From: Actinomycetota bacterium
GTDB taxonomy: Bacteria; Actinomycetota; Acidimicrobiia; Acidimicrobiales; Acidimicrobilacustridaceae
Length of the DNA: 51,356 nucleotides
Reading direction: 5' to 3'
Assembly: GCA_016185305.1 (NCBI GenBank)
Contig: JACPNV010000043.1
Span: 1-51,356, forward strand
Below are positions 32,621 through 44,071 of this stretch, one piece after another. The notes below the pieces were generated by a model that was not told where the DNA came from, did no database searches, and was given only the letters and a program-made list of their open reading frames with translations. The number at the start of each line of letters is the position of its first letter. Position 1 is the stretch's first letter. The translations under genes were made by a program, and so were the position numbers.

Positions 32621-33340
32621 TCACTGTTGCACGAATGAGAGCTTGACCTCGAGCGAGCCGGCGGCGTCGATGGTCACGATCGGTATCGAGATCTTCTCGA
32701 TACCGAAGTCGGCGATCTGGAGGTCGAGCCGGCCGTTCACGTCGATCGCGGATCCCGTCCAGACCGCGTCCAGGGGGATGGTGACGGTCTTGGTCTGTCC
32801 ATGCACGGTGAGATCACCGGTCGCTTGCACGGTGACCTTCTCGTTGACCTTCGGCTTCGACGGGAGCTCGATCGGTTGGGTCGTCTTGAACGTGGCCGTC
32901 GGGAACGTTTCGGTCTGCAGGCCGTTGGTCTTGATGTAGTTGTCGCGGCGCGACTGGTCGCTCTTCAGGCTGGTCATGTCGGCGGTGATATCGACGGCGG
33001 TGACCCGCTGGCCCTCGATCGTCAGGGTGCCGGTCACCCCCAAGGTGCGGCCGACGGCCTCCTTCTTGACCGTCTCGCCGCCGAAGAGCTCCATCATCCG
33101 GTAGCCCACGAAGACGTTCGGCGCGCCCGTGGCGTCCGTCGATGCGTCCTGGGCGACCTTCCACGTGCCGTCGGCGGTCGCGGTGGCGCCGGCAGATCGG
33201 GCCGTCGTCTCGCCGGTGCGGTCGCGGATCGTCGCCACGTCGGGGGCGGTGTCACGCAGCACCAACCAGTAGAAGGCCGCTCCCCCGAACAGGATGACCA
33301 CGACGACTGCGATCAGTGCCAGCTTCGCCGACTTCTGCAT
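32621..33340 (-). CDS. YceI-like protein with N-terminal membrane anchor
   Basis: 239 residues. An N-terminal TM helix (LALIAVVVVILFGGAAFYWL) is followed by a linker and a YceI lipocalin-like beta-barrel from about residue 60: GTWKVAQDASTDATGAPNVFVGY, TGTLTIEGQRVTAVDITADMTSLKSD, RDNYIKTNGLQTETFPTATFKTT and GDLTVHGQTKTVTIPL. YceI proteins bind isoprenoid-type ligands in the periplasm; function of this branch unknown. ATG at 33340 has GAGAGG; the longer start at 33370 is less likely. Confidence 0.87.
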   Translation of the reverse strand: MQKSAKLALIAVVVVILFGGAAFYWLVLRDTAPDVATIRDRTGETTARSAGATATADGTWKVAQDASTDATGAPNVFVGYRMMELFGGETVKKEAVGRTLGVTGTLTIEGQRVTAVDITADMTSLKSDQSRRDNYIKTNGLQTETFPTATFKTTQPIELPSKPKVNEKVTVQATGDLTVHGQTKTVTIPLDAVWTGSAIDVNGRLDLQIADFGIEKISIPIVTIDAAGSLEVKLSFVQQ

Positions 33341-33451
33341 TTTGACCTCTCGTTGCGGGCTCGTGCGCACGACACCCGTCGGCGTCGGACGCCTGTTCTA
33401 CGGGCGATCAGCGTCTGGGGATTGCCAGGACACCCATCCTGACAGCACCGC

Positions 33452-33940
33452 TCAGGCAGACTCGCTCAGCCCGGCGGCAGCGAGCACCGCCCGCACGATG
33501 TTGTGGTAGCCCGTACACCGGCACAGGTTCCCTTCCAGACCCTCGCGAACCTGCCGTTCTGTGGGCGTCGGGTTCTCGCCGAGCAACGAGACGGCAGCCA
33601 GCACCATCCCCGGCGTGCAGTAGCCGCACTGCAAGCCGTGCTGCTCGTGGAACGCGCGCTGCATGGGATGGAAGTCGTTGGGGTCGCCACTGGCGGTCGC
33701 GGCCGGCGAGAGCCCCTCGATGGTCGTCACCTGGCAATCGTCGGCCTGGACGGCGAGCACCGTGCACGATTTGACTGCCTCGCCGTCGAGCAGGACGGTG
33801 CATGCACCGCACGACGAGGTGTCACAGCCGATGTTCGTGCCCGTCAGCCCGAGAACGTCGCGCAGGTAGTGCACGAGCAGCAACCGCGGTTCGACGTCAT
33901 GCCGTTGTGGGTCACCGTTGACGATGAGGTCGACGTCCAC
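33452..33940 (-). CDS. 2Fe-2S small subunit of a molybdenum hydroxylase (CoxS/XdhA-like)
   Basis: 162 residues. The N-terminal plant-type cluster motif is GCDTSSCGACTVLLDG plus KSCTVLAVQ; the C-terminal helical cluster has LQCGYCTPGMV and GNLCRCTGYHNIV. All eight cluster cysteines are present. It normally carries electrons from the molybdenum subunit to the FAD subunit. Start GTG at 33940 with AGAAGGGG six bases upstream. Large (molybdopterin) and medium (FAD) subunit genes are not in this window. Confidence 0.93.
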   Translation of the reverse strand: MDVDLIVNGDPQRHDVEPRLLLVHYLRDVLGLTGTNIGCDTSSCGACTVLLDGEAVKSCTVLAVQADDCQVTTIEGLSPAATASGDPNDFHPMQRAFHEQHGLQCGYCTPGMVLAAVSLLGENPTPTERQVREGLEGNLCRCTGYHNIVRAVLAAAGLSESA

Positions 33941-33979
33941 GTGTCCCCTTCTGTCGCCCACAGGCTAGTGCGAACTCGC

Positions 33980-34321
33980 TCAGCGGATGGTGGTCGTCGT
34001 GAAGTCCGGGACGGTGGTCGCGGCGGCGATCAGCACCACGTACATGATGGTCAAGACGACCAAGAGAACTGCCGACACGATCACGCCGATCATGCCCCAC
34101 AGCTTGGCCTTGCGGGCGGATTCCTCGGCGCCGGCGAAGTCGCCCATGTTCCACTTGTTGTCGACTTGCAGCGAGAACACGAGCGACGCGATGCCGAACG
34201 GTATCCCGCACAGACCGCTGCAGAGCACACCCATGGCGAGCGAGACGATGGCCCACACGATGTTGTTGTTCGGCTTGGGGGCACCGGCGCCTGCTTGGTA
34301 CCCCGGATAGCTCTCGGCCAT
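33980..34321 (-). CDS. CD225/dispanin-family membrane protein
   Basis: 113 residues. NNIVWAIVSLAMGVLCSGLC is the first intramembrane helix, then GIPFGIASLVFSLQVDNKW, GDFAGAEESARKAKLWG and a second helix MIGVIVSAVLLVVLTIMYVVL. The GDxxGAxxxSxxAKxW pattern is diagnostic of CD225 (the family of IFITM proteins). Bacterial function is unknown. ATG 34321 has GGAGG five bases upstream. Sits between the ftsB-like gene and the 2Fe-2S gene. Confidence 0.88.
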   Translation of the reverse strand: MAESYPGYQAGAGAPKPNNNIVWAIVSLAMGVLCSGLCGIPFGIASLVFSLQVDNKWNMGDFAGAEESARKAKLWGMIGVIVSAVLLVVLTIMYVVLIAAATTVPDFTTTTIR

Positions 34322-34395
34322 GGTTTCCTCCACTTGAGTCTCGCCAGCGCCGACGCCGGCGCCGCAACGTATCGCAGTCCGGGCCGCCCCGCGTG

Positions 34396-37138
<2,743 letters not shown>

Positions 37139-37142
37139 GCGG

Positions 37143-37769
37143 TCACGCGGCGCCGCCGAGGCCACCGCCGACCACGTCGACACCGATGCTCCGCAGCTCC
37201 TGCAGCGCCGCCGCCGCCGTCTCGGGACCGACCGCGGCGGTGTAGTCGGTGAGCACGCGCACGCGCAGCCCCGCTCGCTTCGCATCGGCCGCCGTCGCCG
37301 CGACGCAGTGGTCCGTGGCGATCCCGACGACATCGACGTCGGTGACGCCGCGCGCCACCAGCCACGTGTCGAGAAGGTCGTCGTCTGCCTGCTGCGCCAC
37401 ATCCGCGTGTCCTTCGAACCCCGAGTACGCCGCGGTGTAGGCACCCTTGTGGAAGACGGCCTCGAAGGCATCTTCCCCGAGAACCGGGTGCAGCTCGGCA
37501 CCGGCTGTCCCCGCGACGCAATGGCGGGGCCACGTGGTGGCGAAGTCAGGCTCGGTGCCCTGTGGCGCGAAGTGCTCGCCCGGCTCGACGTGGAAGTCCT
37601 TCGTCGCGACCACATGGTCATAGCGACGCGCCGTGGCGAGGAGCTGAGCGATGCGGGCGGCCACCTCGGCGCCACCCGCGACCGCGAGCGCTCCTCCTTC
37701 GCAGAAGTCGTTCTGCACATCCACGACGATCAACGCTCGCCGTGCCGTCTCGGTTGCGGTGGTCGTCAT
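37143..37769 (-). CDS. pncA: Nicotinamidase (isochorismatase family)
   Basis: 208 residues. Catalytic triad visible: Asp in VDVQNDFCEGGAL, Lys in VFHKGAY and Cys in ATDHCVAATA. Metal-binding His/Asp fit KDFHVEPGEHF. It deamidates nicotinamide to nicotinate, which the next enzyme uses. The ATG overlaps the pncB stop (ATGA), so the two are coupled. Pro/Arg-free and of normal length. Confidence 0.95.
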   Translation of the reverse strand: MTTTATETARRALIVVDVQNDFCEGGALAVAGGAEVAARIAQLLATARRYDHVVATKDFHVEPGEHFAPQGTEPDFATTWPRHCVAGTAGAELHPVLGEDAFEAVFHKGAYTAAYSGFEGHADVAQQADDDLLDTWLVARGVTDVDVVGIATDHCVAATAADAKRAGLRVRVLTDYTAAVGPETAAAALQELRSIGVDVVGGGLGGAA

Positions 37770-39142
37770 GTCACTACCTCCTCACCTCTCGGATCGACGG
37801 GTGCCGCACAGAAGGCCGGAGGCCCCGGCCCGAGCTCGCGGGCGTCGAGCGGAAGCTCGGCGATCGCGCCGGCATGATGGGCGCGCGCCGCCTGCGTCTG
37901 TTGCAAGGGTCCACCGTCGGCAACGGGCACGCCGCCCTCGAGCACCGGAGCCTGCAACGGCCGGACCGTCCAGCACCCTGGCGCGTCGACGCCCTCGCCG
38001 TCGACGACGGCGCGCTCGGCCCGGGCCACGCCGTGCTCGTCGAGCAGCCGGAAGGCGGTCTTGGCCCCACCGGTCGTCTGCTTGCCTTCGGAGAGCTTGG
38101 CGACCGGATGCAAGGGCGCGCCCGCGCCGGGGCGATCGGCGATGGCCACGAGCTTGTAGACGAGCTCGGCGGTGGGATGCCCAGCACCGGTGACGAGTTG
38201 GGTCCCGACGCCGTAGCCGTCGACCGGAGCGCCCGCCCGCTCGAGCCGGGCGATGCGGTGCTCGTCGAGGTCGCCAGTGACGATGATCCGTGTCTCGACC
38301 GCGCCAAGCCCGTCGAGAAGCGATCGAGCGCGCCGCGCCTCGGTGAGCGGGTCACCGCTGTCGAGGCGGATCGCGCCCGGACCGCGAGCACCCATCTCGC
38401 TGGCGGCGGCCACCGCGTTGCGGATGCCCTCGGCGACGTCGTAGGTGTCGACGAGAAGTGTCGTGCCGATGCCCAAGGTCGCGAGCTGGGCGCGGAACGC
38501 GTCGCGCTCGCTGGCGTGCGCGAGCGTGAAGGCGTGCGCGGCCGTGCCCGCGGTTGGGACGCCGTAGCGCCGGCCGGCCTCGAGGTTCGACGTGGCGGTG
38601 AAACCGGCGACATACGCCGCTCTCGCCGCCGACACCGCGGCGAGCTCGTGGGTGCGCCGGCCGCCCATCTCGATGAGGGGCTTGCCGTTGGCCGCGCGCA
38701 CCATGCGGGCGGCGGCGCCGGCGATCGCCGCGTCGTGGTTGACGATGCTCAGCAGCAGCGTCTCGAGGATCACCGCTTCGGCGAAGGTGCCCTCGACGGT
38801 CAACAACGGCGACCCAGGCATGTAGATCTCACCATCTCGGTACCCGCGCACGTCGCCCTCGAACCGGAAGCCGGCCAGCCAGGCGAGCGTGGCGGGTCGC
38901 ACCATCCGGTTCGCTTCGAGCCAGGCGAGCTCGTCGGGACCGAAGCGGAACGCCGCCACCGCTTCTGCGACTCGATCGACGCCCGCAACCACGCCAAACC
39001 GCCGACCCTCGGGAAGCCGCCGCCCGAACAGCTCGAACACCGCCCGGCGATCGGCCACGCCACTCTCGCGGGCTGCGTCGAGCATCGTCAGCTCGTACCT
39101 GTCGGTGAGTGTCGCGGTGCTGCCGGCGTACGCGGGCGTCAT
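37766..39142 (-). CDS. pncB: Nicotinate phosphoribosyltransferase
   Basis: 458 residues. LTDRYELTMLDAARESG at the N-terminus, FELFGRRLPEGRRFGVVAG, GGRRTHELAAVSAARAAYVAGFTATSN (phospho-region), TLLVDTYDVAEGI, IRLDSGDPLTEARRARSLLD and TGDLDEH are the family's conserved blocks. It makes nicotinate mononucleotide from nicotinate and PRPP with ATP. ATG 39142 has GAAGGGG. First gene of the pncB-pncA-nrtR transcript, under a TATAAT promoter with a palindrome. Confidence 0.95.
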   Translation of the reverse strand: MTPAYAGSTATLTDRYELTMLDAARESGVADRRAVFELFGRRLPEGRRFGVVAGVDRVAEAVAAFRFGPDELAWLEANRMVRPATLAWLAGFRFEGDVRGYRDGEIYMPGSPLLTVEGTFAEAVILETLLLSIVNHDAAIAGAAARMVRAANGKPLIEMGGRRTHELAAVSAARAAYVAGFTATSNLEAGRRYGVPTAGTAAHAFTLAHASERDAFRAQLATLGIGTTLLVDTYDVAEGIRNAVAAASEMGARGPGAIRLDSGDPLTEARRARSLLDGLGAVETRIIVTGDLDEHRIARLERAGAPVDGYGVGTQLVTGAGHPTAELVYKLVAIADRPGAGAPLHPVAKLSEGKQTTGGAKTAFRLLDEHGVARAERAVVDGEGVDAPGCWTVRPLQAPVLEGGVPVADGGPLQQTQAARAHHAGAIAELPLDARELGPGPPAFCAAPVDPRGEEVVT

Positions 39143-39188
39143 GATGGATCCCCTTCTGGACCCCGCTGCTCCTGCTGCTGAGGCTTTC

Positions 39189-39208
39189 TACTCATTGTGA
39201 GTATTATA
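39189..39208 (-). promoter_or_regulatory. pncB promoter (TATAAT) with NrtR operator candidate
   Basis: On the minus strand a perfect TATAAT (39208-39203) ends directly at the palindrome TACTCA-TTG-TGAGTA (39203-39189). The palindrome covers the transcription start, so a bound repressor would block RNA polymerase. NrtR is the obvious candidate ligand. Confidence 0.65.
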
Positions 39209-39211
39209 AGC

Positions 39212-39778
39212 TCAGTCGGCAGGAGAACGAGGCGGGGCGGCTCCCACCAGCGGGAGGGCCAGAGCCACGCTGTCGGGGCAGAGCAAGCGCCCTGCACGCC
39301 ACTCGTCGATCGCGTCGAGCGCGACCCACTCGGTCGCGACGACCTCGCCGTCGGGGAACGAGAACGGGCCGTCGCTGCGCGCCCGGTAGACCCCCGCCAG
39401 CTCGCTCACCGCGCCGTCGTCATAGCGACCGTCGCCGACCAGCTCGAGCGGCGTGCCCGACACGCCCACCTCTTCGGCGAGCTCGCGCGCGGCACCGGCT
39501 GCGAACGTCTCGCCGGCGAGGAGCACGCCGCCGAACGCGATGTCCCAGCGGCTCGGCCACACGTCTTTCCAGTCCGCGCGCTGGTGGACGAGCAGGCGCT
39601 CGCCGTCGAGCGAGAGCACGAGGACGAACACGCAGCGGTGGCGGAGCCGGCCCGCCCGAACCTCGGCTCGCGTCGCCTGGGCGACGACCGCACCGTGCTC
39701 GTCGACGACATCGACGAGCTCGCCGCCAGGCGAACCCGGTGAACCCGACGAACCTCGTGAACCCGACGAACCCGTCAC
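39212..39778 (-). CDS. NUDIX hydrolase (IPP-isomerase-like group)
   Basis: 188 residues. The Nudix box reads GVLLAGETFAAGAARELAEE followed by VGV, complete. VDVVDEHGAVVAQATRAEVR and LRHRCVFVLVLSLDGERLLVHQRADWKDVWPS place it in the group that contains isopentenyl-diphosphate isomerase and YfcD-like hydrolases. The N-terminal MTGSSGSRGSSGSPGSPGG comes from tandem repeats and may not be part of the real protein. Start GTG 39778 overlaps the upstream stop (GTGA). Substrate unknown. The pncB promoter begins just after its stop. Confidence 0.82.
   Translation of the reverse strand: MTGSSGSRGSSGSPGSPGGELVDVVDEHGAVVAQATRAEVRAGRLRHRCVFVLVLSLDGERLLVHQRADWKDVWPSRWDIAFGGVLLAGETFAAGAARELAEEVGVSGTPLELVGDGRYDDGAVSELAGVYRARSDGPFSFPDGEVVATEWVALDAIDEWRAGRLLCPDSVALALPLVGAAPPRSPAD
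39739..39772. repeat. 18-bp-period direct repeat in the NUDIX N-terminus
   Basis: GTGAACCCGACGAACC occurs at 39739-39754 and 39757-39772, identical over 16 bases with an 18-base period. A further partial copy (CGAACCCG) lies before it. The period is six codons, so length variation would keep the frame. Confidence 0.85.
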
Positions 39779-40989
39779 AGCGCGCGCCCGAAGGCGACCG
39801 CTTCGTCATAGGACGCGCCATCGACGAGCTTCTGGCGCAGCTGCATCACGTGGCGCGGGCGGTTCATGCCCAGCACGCCCACCAGCCGGCCGGCCCGCCC
39901 GTACAGCCCGACGAAGCGGCGTTCCTCGGTCGACCCGCACACGATCTCGAACTGGTCGTCGGCGCCGGCATGCCCGGCGAGTTGGAGCTTGAAGTCGTAC
40001 TGGTCGCTCCAGAACCACGGGATCGGATCGTACGGTTCGGCGCCTTCACCGCCGTCGTCCTCGCGCAGGAGCGAGCGGGCCGCGTGCTCGCCCATCTGGA
40101 TGGCGTTCTCCCAGTGCTCGACGCGCAGGAGGCGGCCGTAGCGGCGTGAGGGCCACCGCGCGATGTCGCCGATCGCCACGACCCCCGGCGCCGCCCGCAA
40201 CTGCTCGTCGACGACCACGCCGTCGTCGACGGTGAGGCCCGACCCCTCGAGCCATGCCGTCTGAGGCACCACACCGATGCCGACCACGACGAGGTCGGCC
40301 GGGACGGCGGACCCATCCGACAACCGCACGCCGGTGACGTGGCGGTCGCCGCCGTGCTCGAACCCGTCGACGCCCGTCCCGAGGCGGACGTCGACGCCGT
40401 GCTCGCGATGGATGTCGGCGATGAGCATCCCCATCTCGGCCCCGATCGCCCGCTCGAGGGGAACGTCGAGTGCCTCGAGCACCACGACCTCGCAGCCGCG
40501 CTGGCGGCAGGTCGAGGCCACCTCGGCGCCGATGAACCCGGCGCCGACGATGACGACACGGGTCGCCCCGCCGTCGAGCGCCGATCGGATGGCGAGGCAG
40601 TCGTCGAGCGTGCGCAACACGCGCACGCCGTCGAGCTCACCCATGCCGGGCAGCACGCGAGGTGCCGCTCCGCTGGCGATGACGAGGCCGTCGAAGCCGA
40701 CCATCTCGCCGTTGCCGAGCTTCAGGAACCGATCGGCCAGATCGACACCGATGGCGGGATGCCCGAGCATCCAGGTGATGCCGAGATCAGCCGTCGTGCC
40801 CGGGAGGTGCGCGCGCTCGGCGTCCCACTCGCCCGCCAGCACCTGCTTGGACAGCGGCGGCCGGTCATACGCGGTGGAGTCTTCGGCATCGATGACGAAC
40901 AGGCTCCCGTCGAAGCCCTCGTCTCGAAGCGTCTGGGCACACGTCAAGCCGCTCAGTGAGCCGCCGACGATCGCGACCGTTCCGAACAT
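39775..40989 (-). CDS. FAD-dependent ferredoxin reductase
   Basis: 404 residues. VAIVGGSLSGLTCAQTLRDEG binds FAD; the second Rossmann motif VVIVGAGFIGAEVASTC binds NAD(P)H; AAPGVVAIGDIARW is the FAD-proximal motif and HWENAIQMGEHAA the family's C-terminal block. This is the rubredoxin/putidaredoxin-reductase type. It passes electrons from NAD(P)H to a ferredoxin, here most likely the 3Fe-4S ferredoxin 15 bases upstream. A P450 partner is not in the window. Confidence 0.93.
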   Translation of the reverse strand: MFGTVAIVGGSLSGLTCAQTLRDEGFDGSLFVIDAEDSTAYDRPPLSKQVLAGEWDAERAHLPGTTADLGITWMLGHPAIGVDLADRFLKLGNGEMVGFDGLVIASGAAPRVLPGMGELDGVRVLRTLDDCLAIRSALDGGATRVVIVGAGFIGAEVASTCRQRGCEVVVLEALDVPLERAIGAEMGMLIADIHREHGVDVRLGTGVDGFEHGGDRHVTGVRLSDGSAVPADLVVVGIGVVPQTAWLEGSGLTVDDGVVVDEQLRAAPGVVAIGDIARWPSRRYGRLLRVEHWENAIQMGEHAARSLLREDDGGEGAEPYDPIPWFWSDQYDFKLQLAGHAGADDQFEIVCGSTEERRFVGLYGRAGRLVGVLGMNRPRHVMQLRQKLVDGASYDEAVAFGRAL

Positions 40990-41004
40990 GGGTCGCTCGG
41001 TACG

Positions 41005-41196
41005 TCAGTCCTCGATCGAGATCGCTTGCTTGGGACAGCGGCGCACCGCTTCTTCGATCTTGGGTCGCAGGTCTTCGGGCGGCGTCTCGTTGAGGATGTA
41101 GAGGAAGTCGTCGTCACGCACCTCGAACACCTCGGGCGCGATGCCCATGCACACCGCATTGGACTCACAAAGGTCGAAGTCGACGACAACACGCAT
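41005..41196 (-). CDS. 3Fe-4S ferredoxin
   Basis: 63 residues. MRVVVDFDLCESNAVCMGIAPEVFEV followed by AVRRCPKQAISIED gives C-x5-C ... CP, the three-cysteine pattern of P450-type 3Fe-4S ferredoxins; a fourth cluster Cys is absent. ATG 41196 has AAGGAG six bases upstream; the longer frame to 41244 is rejected. Co-transcribed with the ferredoxin reductase. Confidence 0.92.
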   Translation of the reverse strand: MRVVVDFDLCESNAVCMGIAPEVFEVRDDDFLYILNETPPEDLRPKIEEAVRRCPKQAISIED

Positions 41197-41258
41197 CCGG
41201 TTCTCCTTGCAGTTCTGGTCGCGTTCCCGTGGGGGCGCGCCCAACGACCGTTTGGACC

Positions 41259-42725
41259 TTACCGGATGCGCTGGCCCGCGCCGACTGCACGGCGCTGCGT
41301 CCCGCCGTGCGGTTCCGGGCGAGCCCCATCACCGTGACAGCCCACCCGCGAGACCTCCGCTCGCAGCACTGCGGTCACGAACGCCGCGACGACGCAGCCG
41401 GCGGCGATGATGGCGAGCGTCCACGGCAGCCCGAGCGACGTCTGCAACACCGGGAACACGATGAGGCCGAGTGCGGCGCCCGCCTTGCCACACGATGCCG
41501 CCAGGCCCGAACCCGACGCCCGGAGCTGGGTCGGGAAGACTTCGGCGGGCAACACATAGGTCGTGGCGTTCGGCCCCATGTTCATGAAGAGGTTGAACAC
41601 GATGAAGCCACCGAAGACCAGGGCGACGTGCTGGTTCCCACCACCGGGAAGGGACGACACGTAGGCGAGCAGCAGCAAGCCGGCAGCCATGGCGACGAAG
41701 CCCGCGATCTGCAACCGGATGTGGCCGACGCGGTTGATAAGCAGCAGGGCCAGGCCGAACCCGACGATCAGGAACACGTCGACGAACGCCGCCCCTTCCG
41801 CCGAGACGATGTCGTCGGCGATGTAGTTCGAGTTGGCAGTCGCCGCGCCGATGCCGACGGCGGCGATGATCGTCGGCGTGAACACGCCGATCCCGTAGGT
41901 CGCGATGTCCATGAGGAACCACGGAATCGTGGTCAGCGTGGTCTTTCGGCGCAACCGTTGGGAGAAGAGCGCCTTGAAGCTGAGTGGTTGGGCCTCGCCG
42001 GCCTGATCGGTGGTGGCGTACGCCGTCACCTGCGCGGCGGTCACCGGCTCGTGGAGGAACACCTCCGCCACGCGTGCCGCCTCGTCGAGCTCGCCCCTGG
42101 TTGCCAGCCACCGCGGGCTCTCGGGCACGCCCCGCCGCAAGAACACGATGATCGCGGCGGGAACGACGCCGAACGCGAGCATGTACCGCCAGGCGTTCGG
42201 CTCGGGGTAGAGGTTCAGCACGACGATGCCGACCACGACGCCGAGAAGCTGGCCGACGGCCTGGAACGAGAACGCACCCACCAGGAGCCGTGAGCGGTGC
42301 TTGTCGGGTGCGATCTCGGCGACGTAGCTGGAGCTGATCGGGTAGTCAGCGCCGACGCCGATGCCGAGGCAGAACCGGAAGAGGAACAGCGCCCAGATGT
42401 TGGGCGCCAGCGCGGACAGCAGCGCGAACACGACGAAGATGGCGAGGTCGATCTTGAACACGAGCTTGCGGCCGATGCGATCGGTGAGCCGGCCGATGGT
42501 GACAGCGCCCACCATCGCGCCGAGCACGGCGGAAGCCGACACCAGACCGATCTCGAGCGCGCTCGGGTTGAACTGCACCTTGATGAGCGGGATGGCCACT
42601 CCCATGATGAAGAAGTCGAAGCCGTCGAGCATGATGCCCATGGCCGACAGCAACCAGACCCGGATGTGTTCCCGCCTGATAGGGCTCGCATCGAGCAGCT
42701 CCTCGAGCGACATGCCGACTGCCAC
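41259..42725 (-). CDS. MFS transporter, sugar-porter/aromatic-acid symporter type
   Basis: About 488 residues with some 12 TM segments. MLDGFDFFIMGVAIPLIK is the first helix of metabolite:H+ symporters, GRLTDRIGRKLVFKID is motif A, and PESPRWLATRGELDEA is the sugar-porter PESPR motif; VLPAEVFPTQLRASGSGL is the second-half signature. It imports an organic anion or polyol; substrate unknown. GTG at 42725 has GAGGAGG upstream, better than the ATG of MSLEELL at 42713. Divergent from the second CoA-transferase, so it may import that enzyme's acid. Confidence 0.88.
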   Translation of the reverse strand: MAVGMSLEELLDASPIRREHIRVWLLSAMGIMLDGFDFFIMGVAIPLIKVQFNPSALEIGLVSASAVLGAMVGAVTIGRLTDRIGRKLVFKIDLAIFVVFALLSALAPNIWALFLFRFCLGIGVGADYPISSSYVAEIAPDKHRSRLLVGAFSFQAVGQLLGVVVGIVVLNLYPEPNAWRYMLAFGVVPAAIIVFLRRGVPESPRWLATRGELDEAARVAEVFLHEPVTAAQVTAYATTDQAGEAQPLSFKALFSQRLRRKTTLTTIPWFLMDIATYGIGVFTPTIIAAVGIGAATANSNYIADDIVSAEGAAFVDVFLIVGFGLALLLINRVGHIRLQIAGFVAMAAGLLLLAYVSSLPGGGNQHVALVFGGFIVFNLFMNMGPNATTYVLPAEVFPTQLRASGSGLAASCGKAGAALGLIVFPVLQTSLGLPWTLAIIAAGCVVAAFVTAVLRAEVSRVGCHGDGARPEPHGGTQRRAVGAGQRIR

Positions 42726-42813
42726 GCGACTCTCCTCCTCGGTCGGACGTGGTTGTAACACGCCCACATGGCCAGGAGGCGAACCCGCCTTCGAGTCCTG
42801 ACGCACCGTCAGA

Positions 42814-42819
42814 TATCGT
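42814..42819 (+). promoter_or_regulatory. Putative -10 element (TATCGT), leaderless
   Basis: TATCGT ends six bases before ATG 42826 and no Shine-Dalgarno sequence is present. The transcription start should fall on or next to the start codon. Confidence 0.5.
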
Positions 42820-42825
42820 GACGGC

Positions 42826-44058
42826 ATGACGACAACCGCCGCTCCGCTCGCCGGCGTCCGGATCATCGAGTGCTCGTTGCTCGGTCCGGCCGGCATCACC
42901 ACGCCACTCGCCGACCTCGGCGCCGAAGTGATCAAGGTGGAGTCTCCGTCGGGCGACTACGTGCGCGAGATGACCTGGCCGATCGTCGAGGGCACGTCGC
43001 TGATGCATCTCCATCTGAACCGCGGCAAGCGCTCGGTGGTGCTCGACCTCAAGAGCGACGACGGCAAGGCGCTGTTCCGCGAGCTGGTCGACGGCGCCGA
43101 TGTGGTCGTCGAAGCAATGCGCCCTGGCGCGCTGGCGCGCCTCGGCCTCGGCTATGAGCAGCTCGCCGAGGGCAATCCCAAGGTCGTGTTCGTGACCATC
43201 TCGGGCTACGGCGCGACCGGGCCCTACCAGAACCTGCCCAGCCACGGGATCGCCTTCGACACCTGGGCCGGCATCGTCAGCCCCGCCTACGACGACGACG
43301 GCTTCTGCTACCTGCCCGAGCACGTGTCGATCGGCATCAACGCCGGCCCGCTGTTCGGGGCGCTCGCCATCCTCGCCGGCGTGATCCAGGCCCGGGCAAC
43401 CGGCACCGGAAGCCAGATGGAGCTGGCGCAGTCCGATGCGGCCGCCGCCTTCGACTGGTACCGCTCCGAGACGTGGAAGGCCTACGAGCGGCCAGACGAC
43501 GAGGTGACCGGCAACAAGTCCGACGGCTACGAGCGGCGGGCGCCCGGAACCGCGGGGATGCGCGAGGGCGTGCGGTACCAGTGCTACGACGCCGCCGACG
43601 GCCATGTCCTGTTCATGGCCAGCGAGCAAGCCTTCTGGAAGAACTTCTGCGAGGGCGCCGGCCGCATGGACCTGTTCGACAAGTGGCCGGGCTCGAAGTA
43701 CGCCGACCACGCGCGCAACAACCGCGAGCTGCAGGCCGAGCTGCGCGACATCTTCAAGACCAAGACCTGCGCCGAGTGGATCGCCTTCGCCACCGAGCAC
43801 AACACCACCATCGCCCCGGTGAACACGCCCAAGACGATCGCCGCCGATCCGCAGTTCCAGGACCGCCTGGGTTGGCTACCCAGAGAGAAGCTCGGAGCCG
43901 ACGAGCTCGCGTTCCCGGTCAAGGTGGTCGGCCACGAGCTGCCCGTGCCGGCCAAGGCGCCCGAGCTCGGCCAGCACACCGAGGCCGTGCTGAAGGACGT
44001 CCTCCACAAGCGCGACGACGAGATCGCGGGGTTGCGGGCCCGCGGCGCCCTCGGCTGA
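42826..44058 (+). CDS. CaiB/BaiF (class III) CoA-transferase
   Basis: 410 residues. APLAGVRIIECSLLGPAGITTPLADLGAEVIKVESPSGD opens the family fold; NRGKRSVVLDLKSDDGKALFRELVDGADVVVEAMRPGALARLGLGYE is the canonical CoA-binding block, and GTGSQMELAQSDAAAAFDWYR follows. It moves CoA between organic acids. Paired divergently with an MFS transporter and leaderless by its promoter. It is distinct from the CoA-transferase at 24556 (about family-level similarity only). Confidence 0.9.
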   Translation: MTTTAAPLAGVRIIECSLLGPAGITTPLADLGAEVIKVESPSGDYVREMTWPIVEGTSLMHLHLNRGKRSVVLDLKSDDGKALFRELVDGADVVVEAMRPGALARLGLGYEQLAEGNPKVVFVTISGYGATGPYQNLPSHGIAFDTWAGIVSPAYDDDGFCYLPEHVSIGINAGPLFGALAILAGVIQARATGTGSQMELAQSDAAAAFDWYRSETWKAYERPDDEVTGNKSDGYERRAPGTAGMREGVRYQCYDAADGHVLFMASEQAFWKNFCEGAGRMDLFDKWPGSKYADHARNNRELQAELRDIFKTKTCAEWIAFATEHNTTIAPVNTPKTIAADPQFQDRLGWLPREKLGADELAFPVKVVGHELPVPAKAPELGQHTEAVLKDVLHKRDDEIAGLRARGALG

Positions 44059-44071
44059 TCTGGCTACCGGG

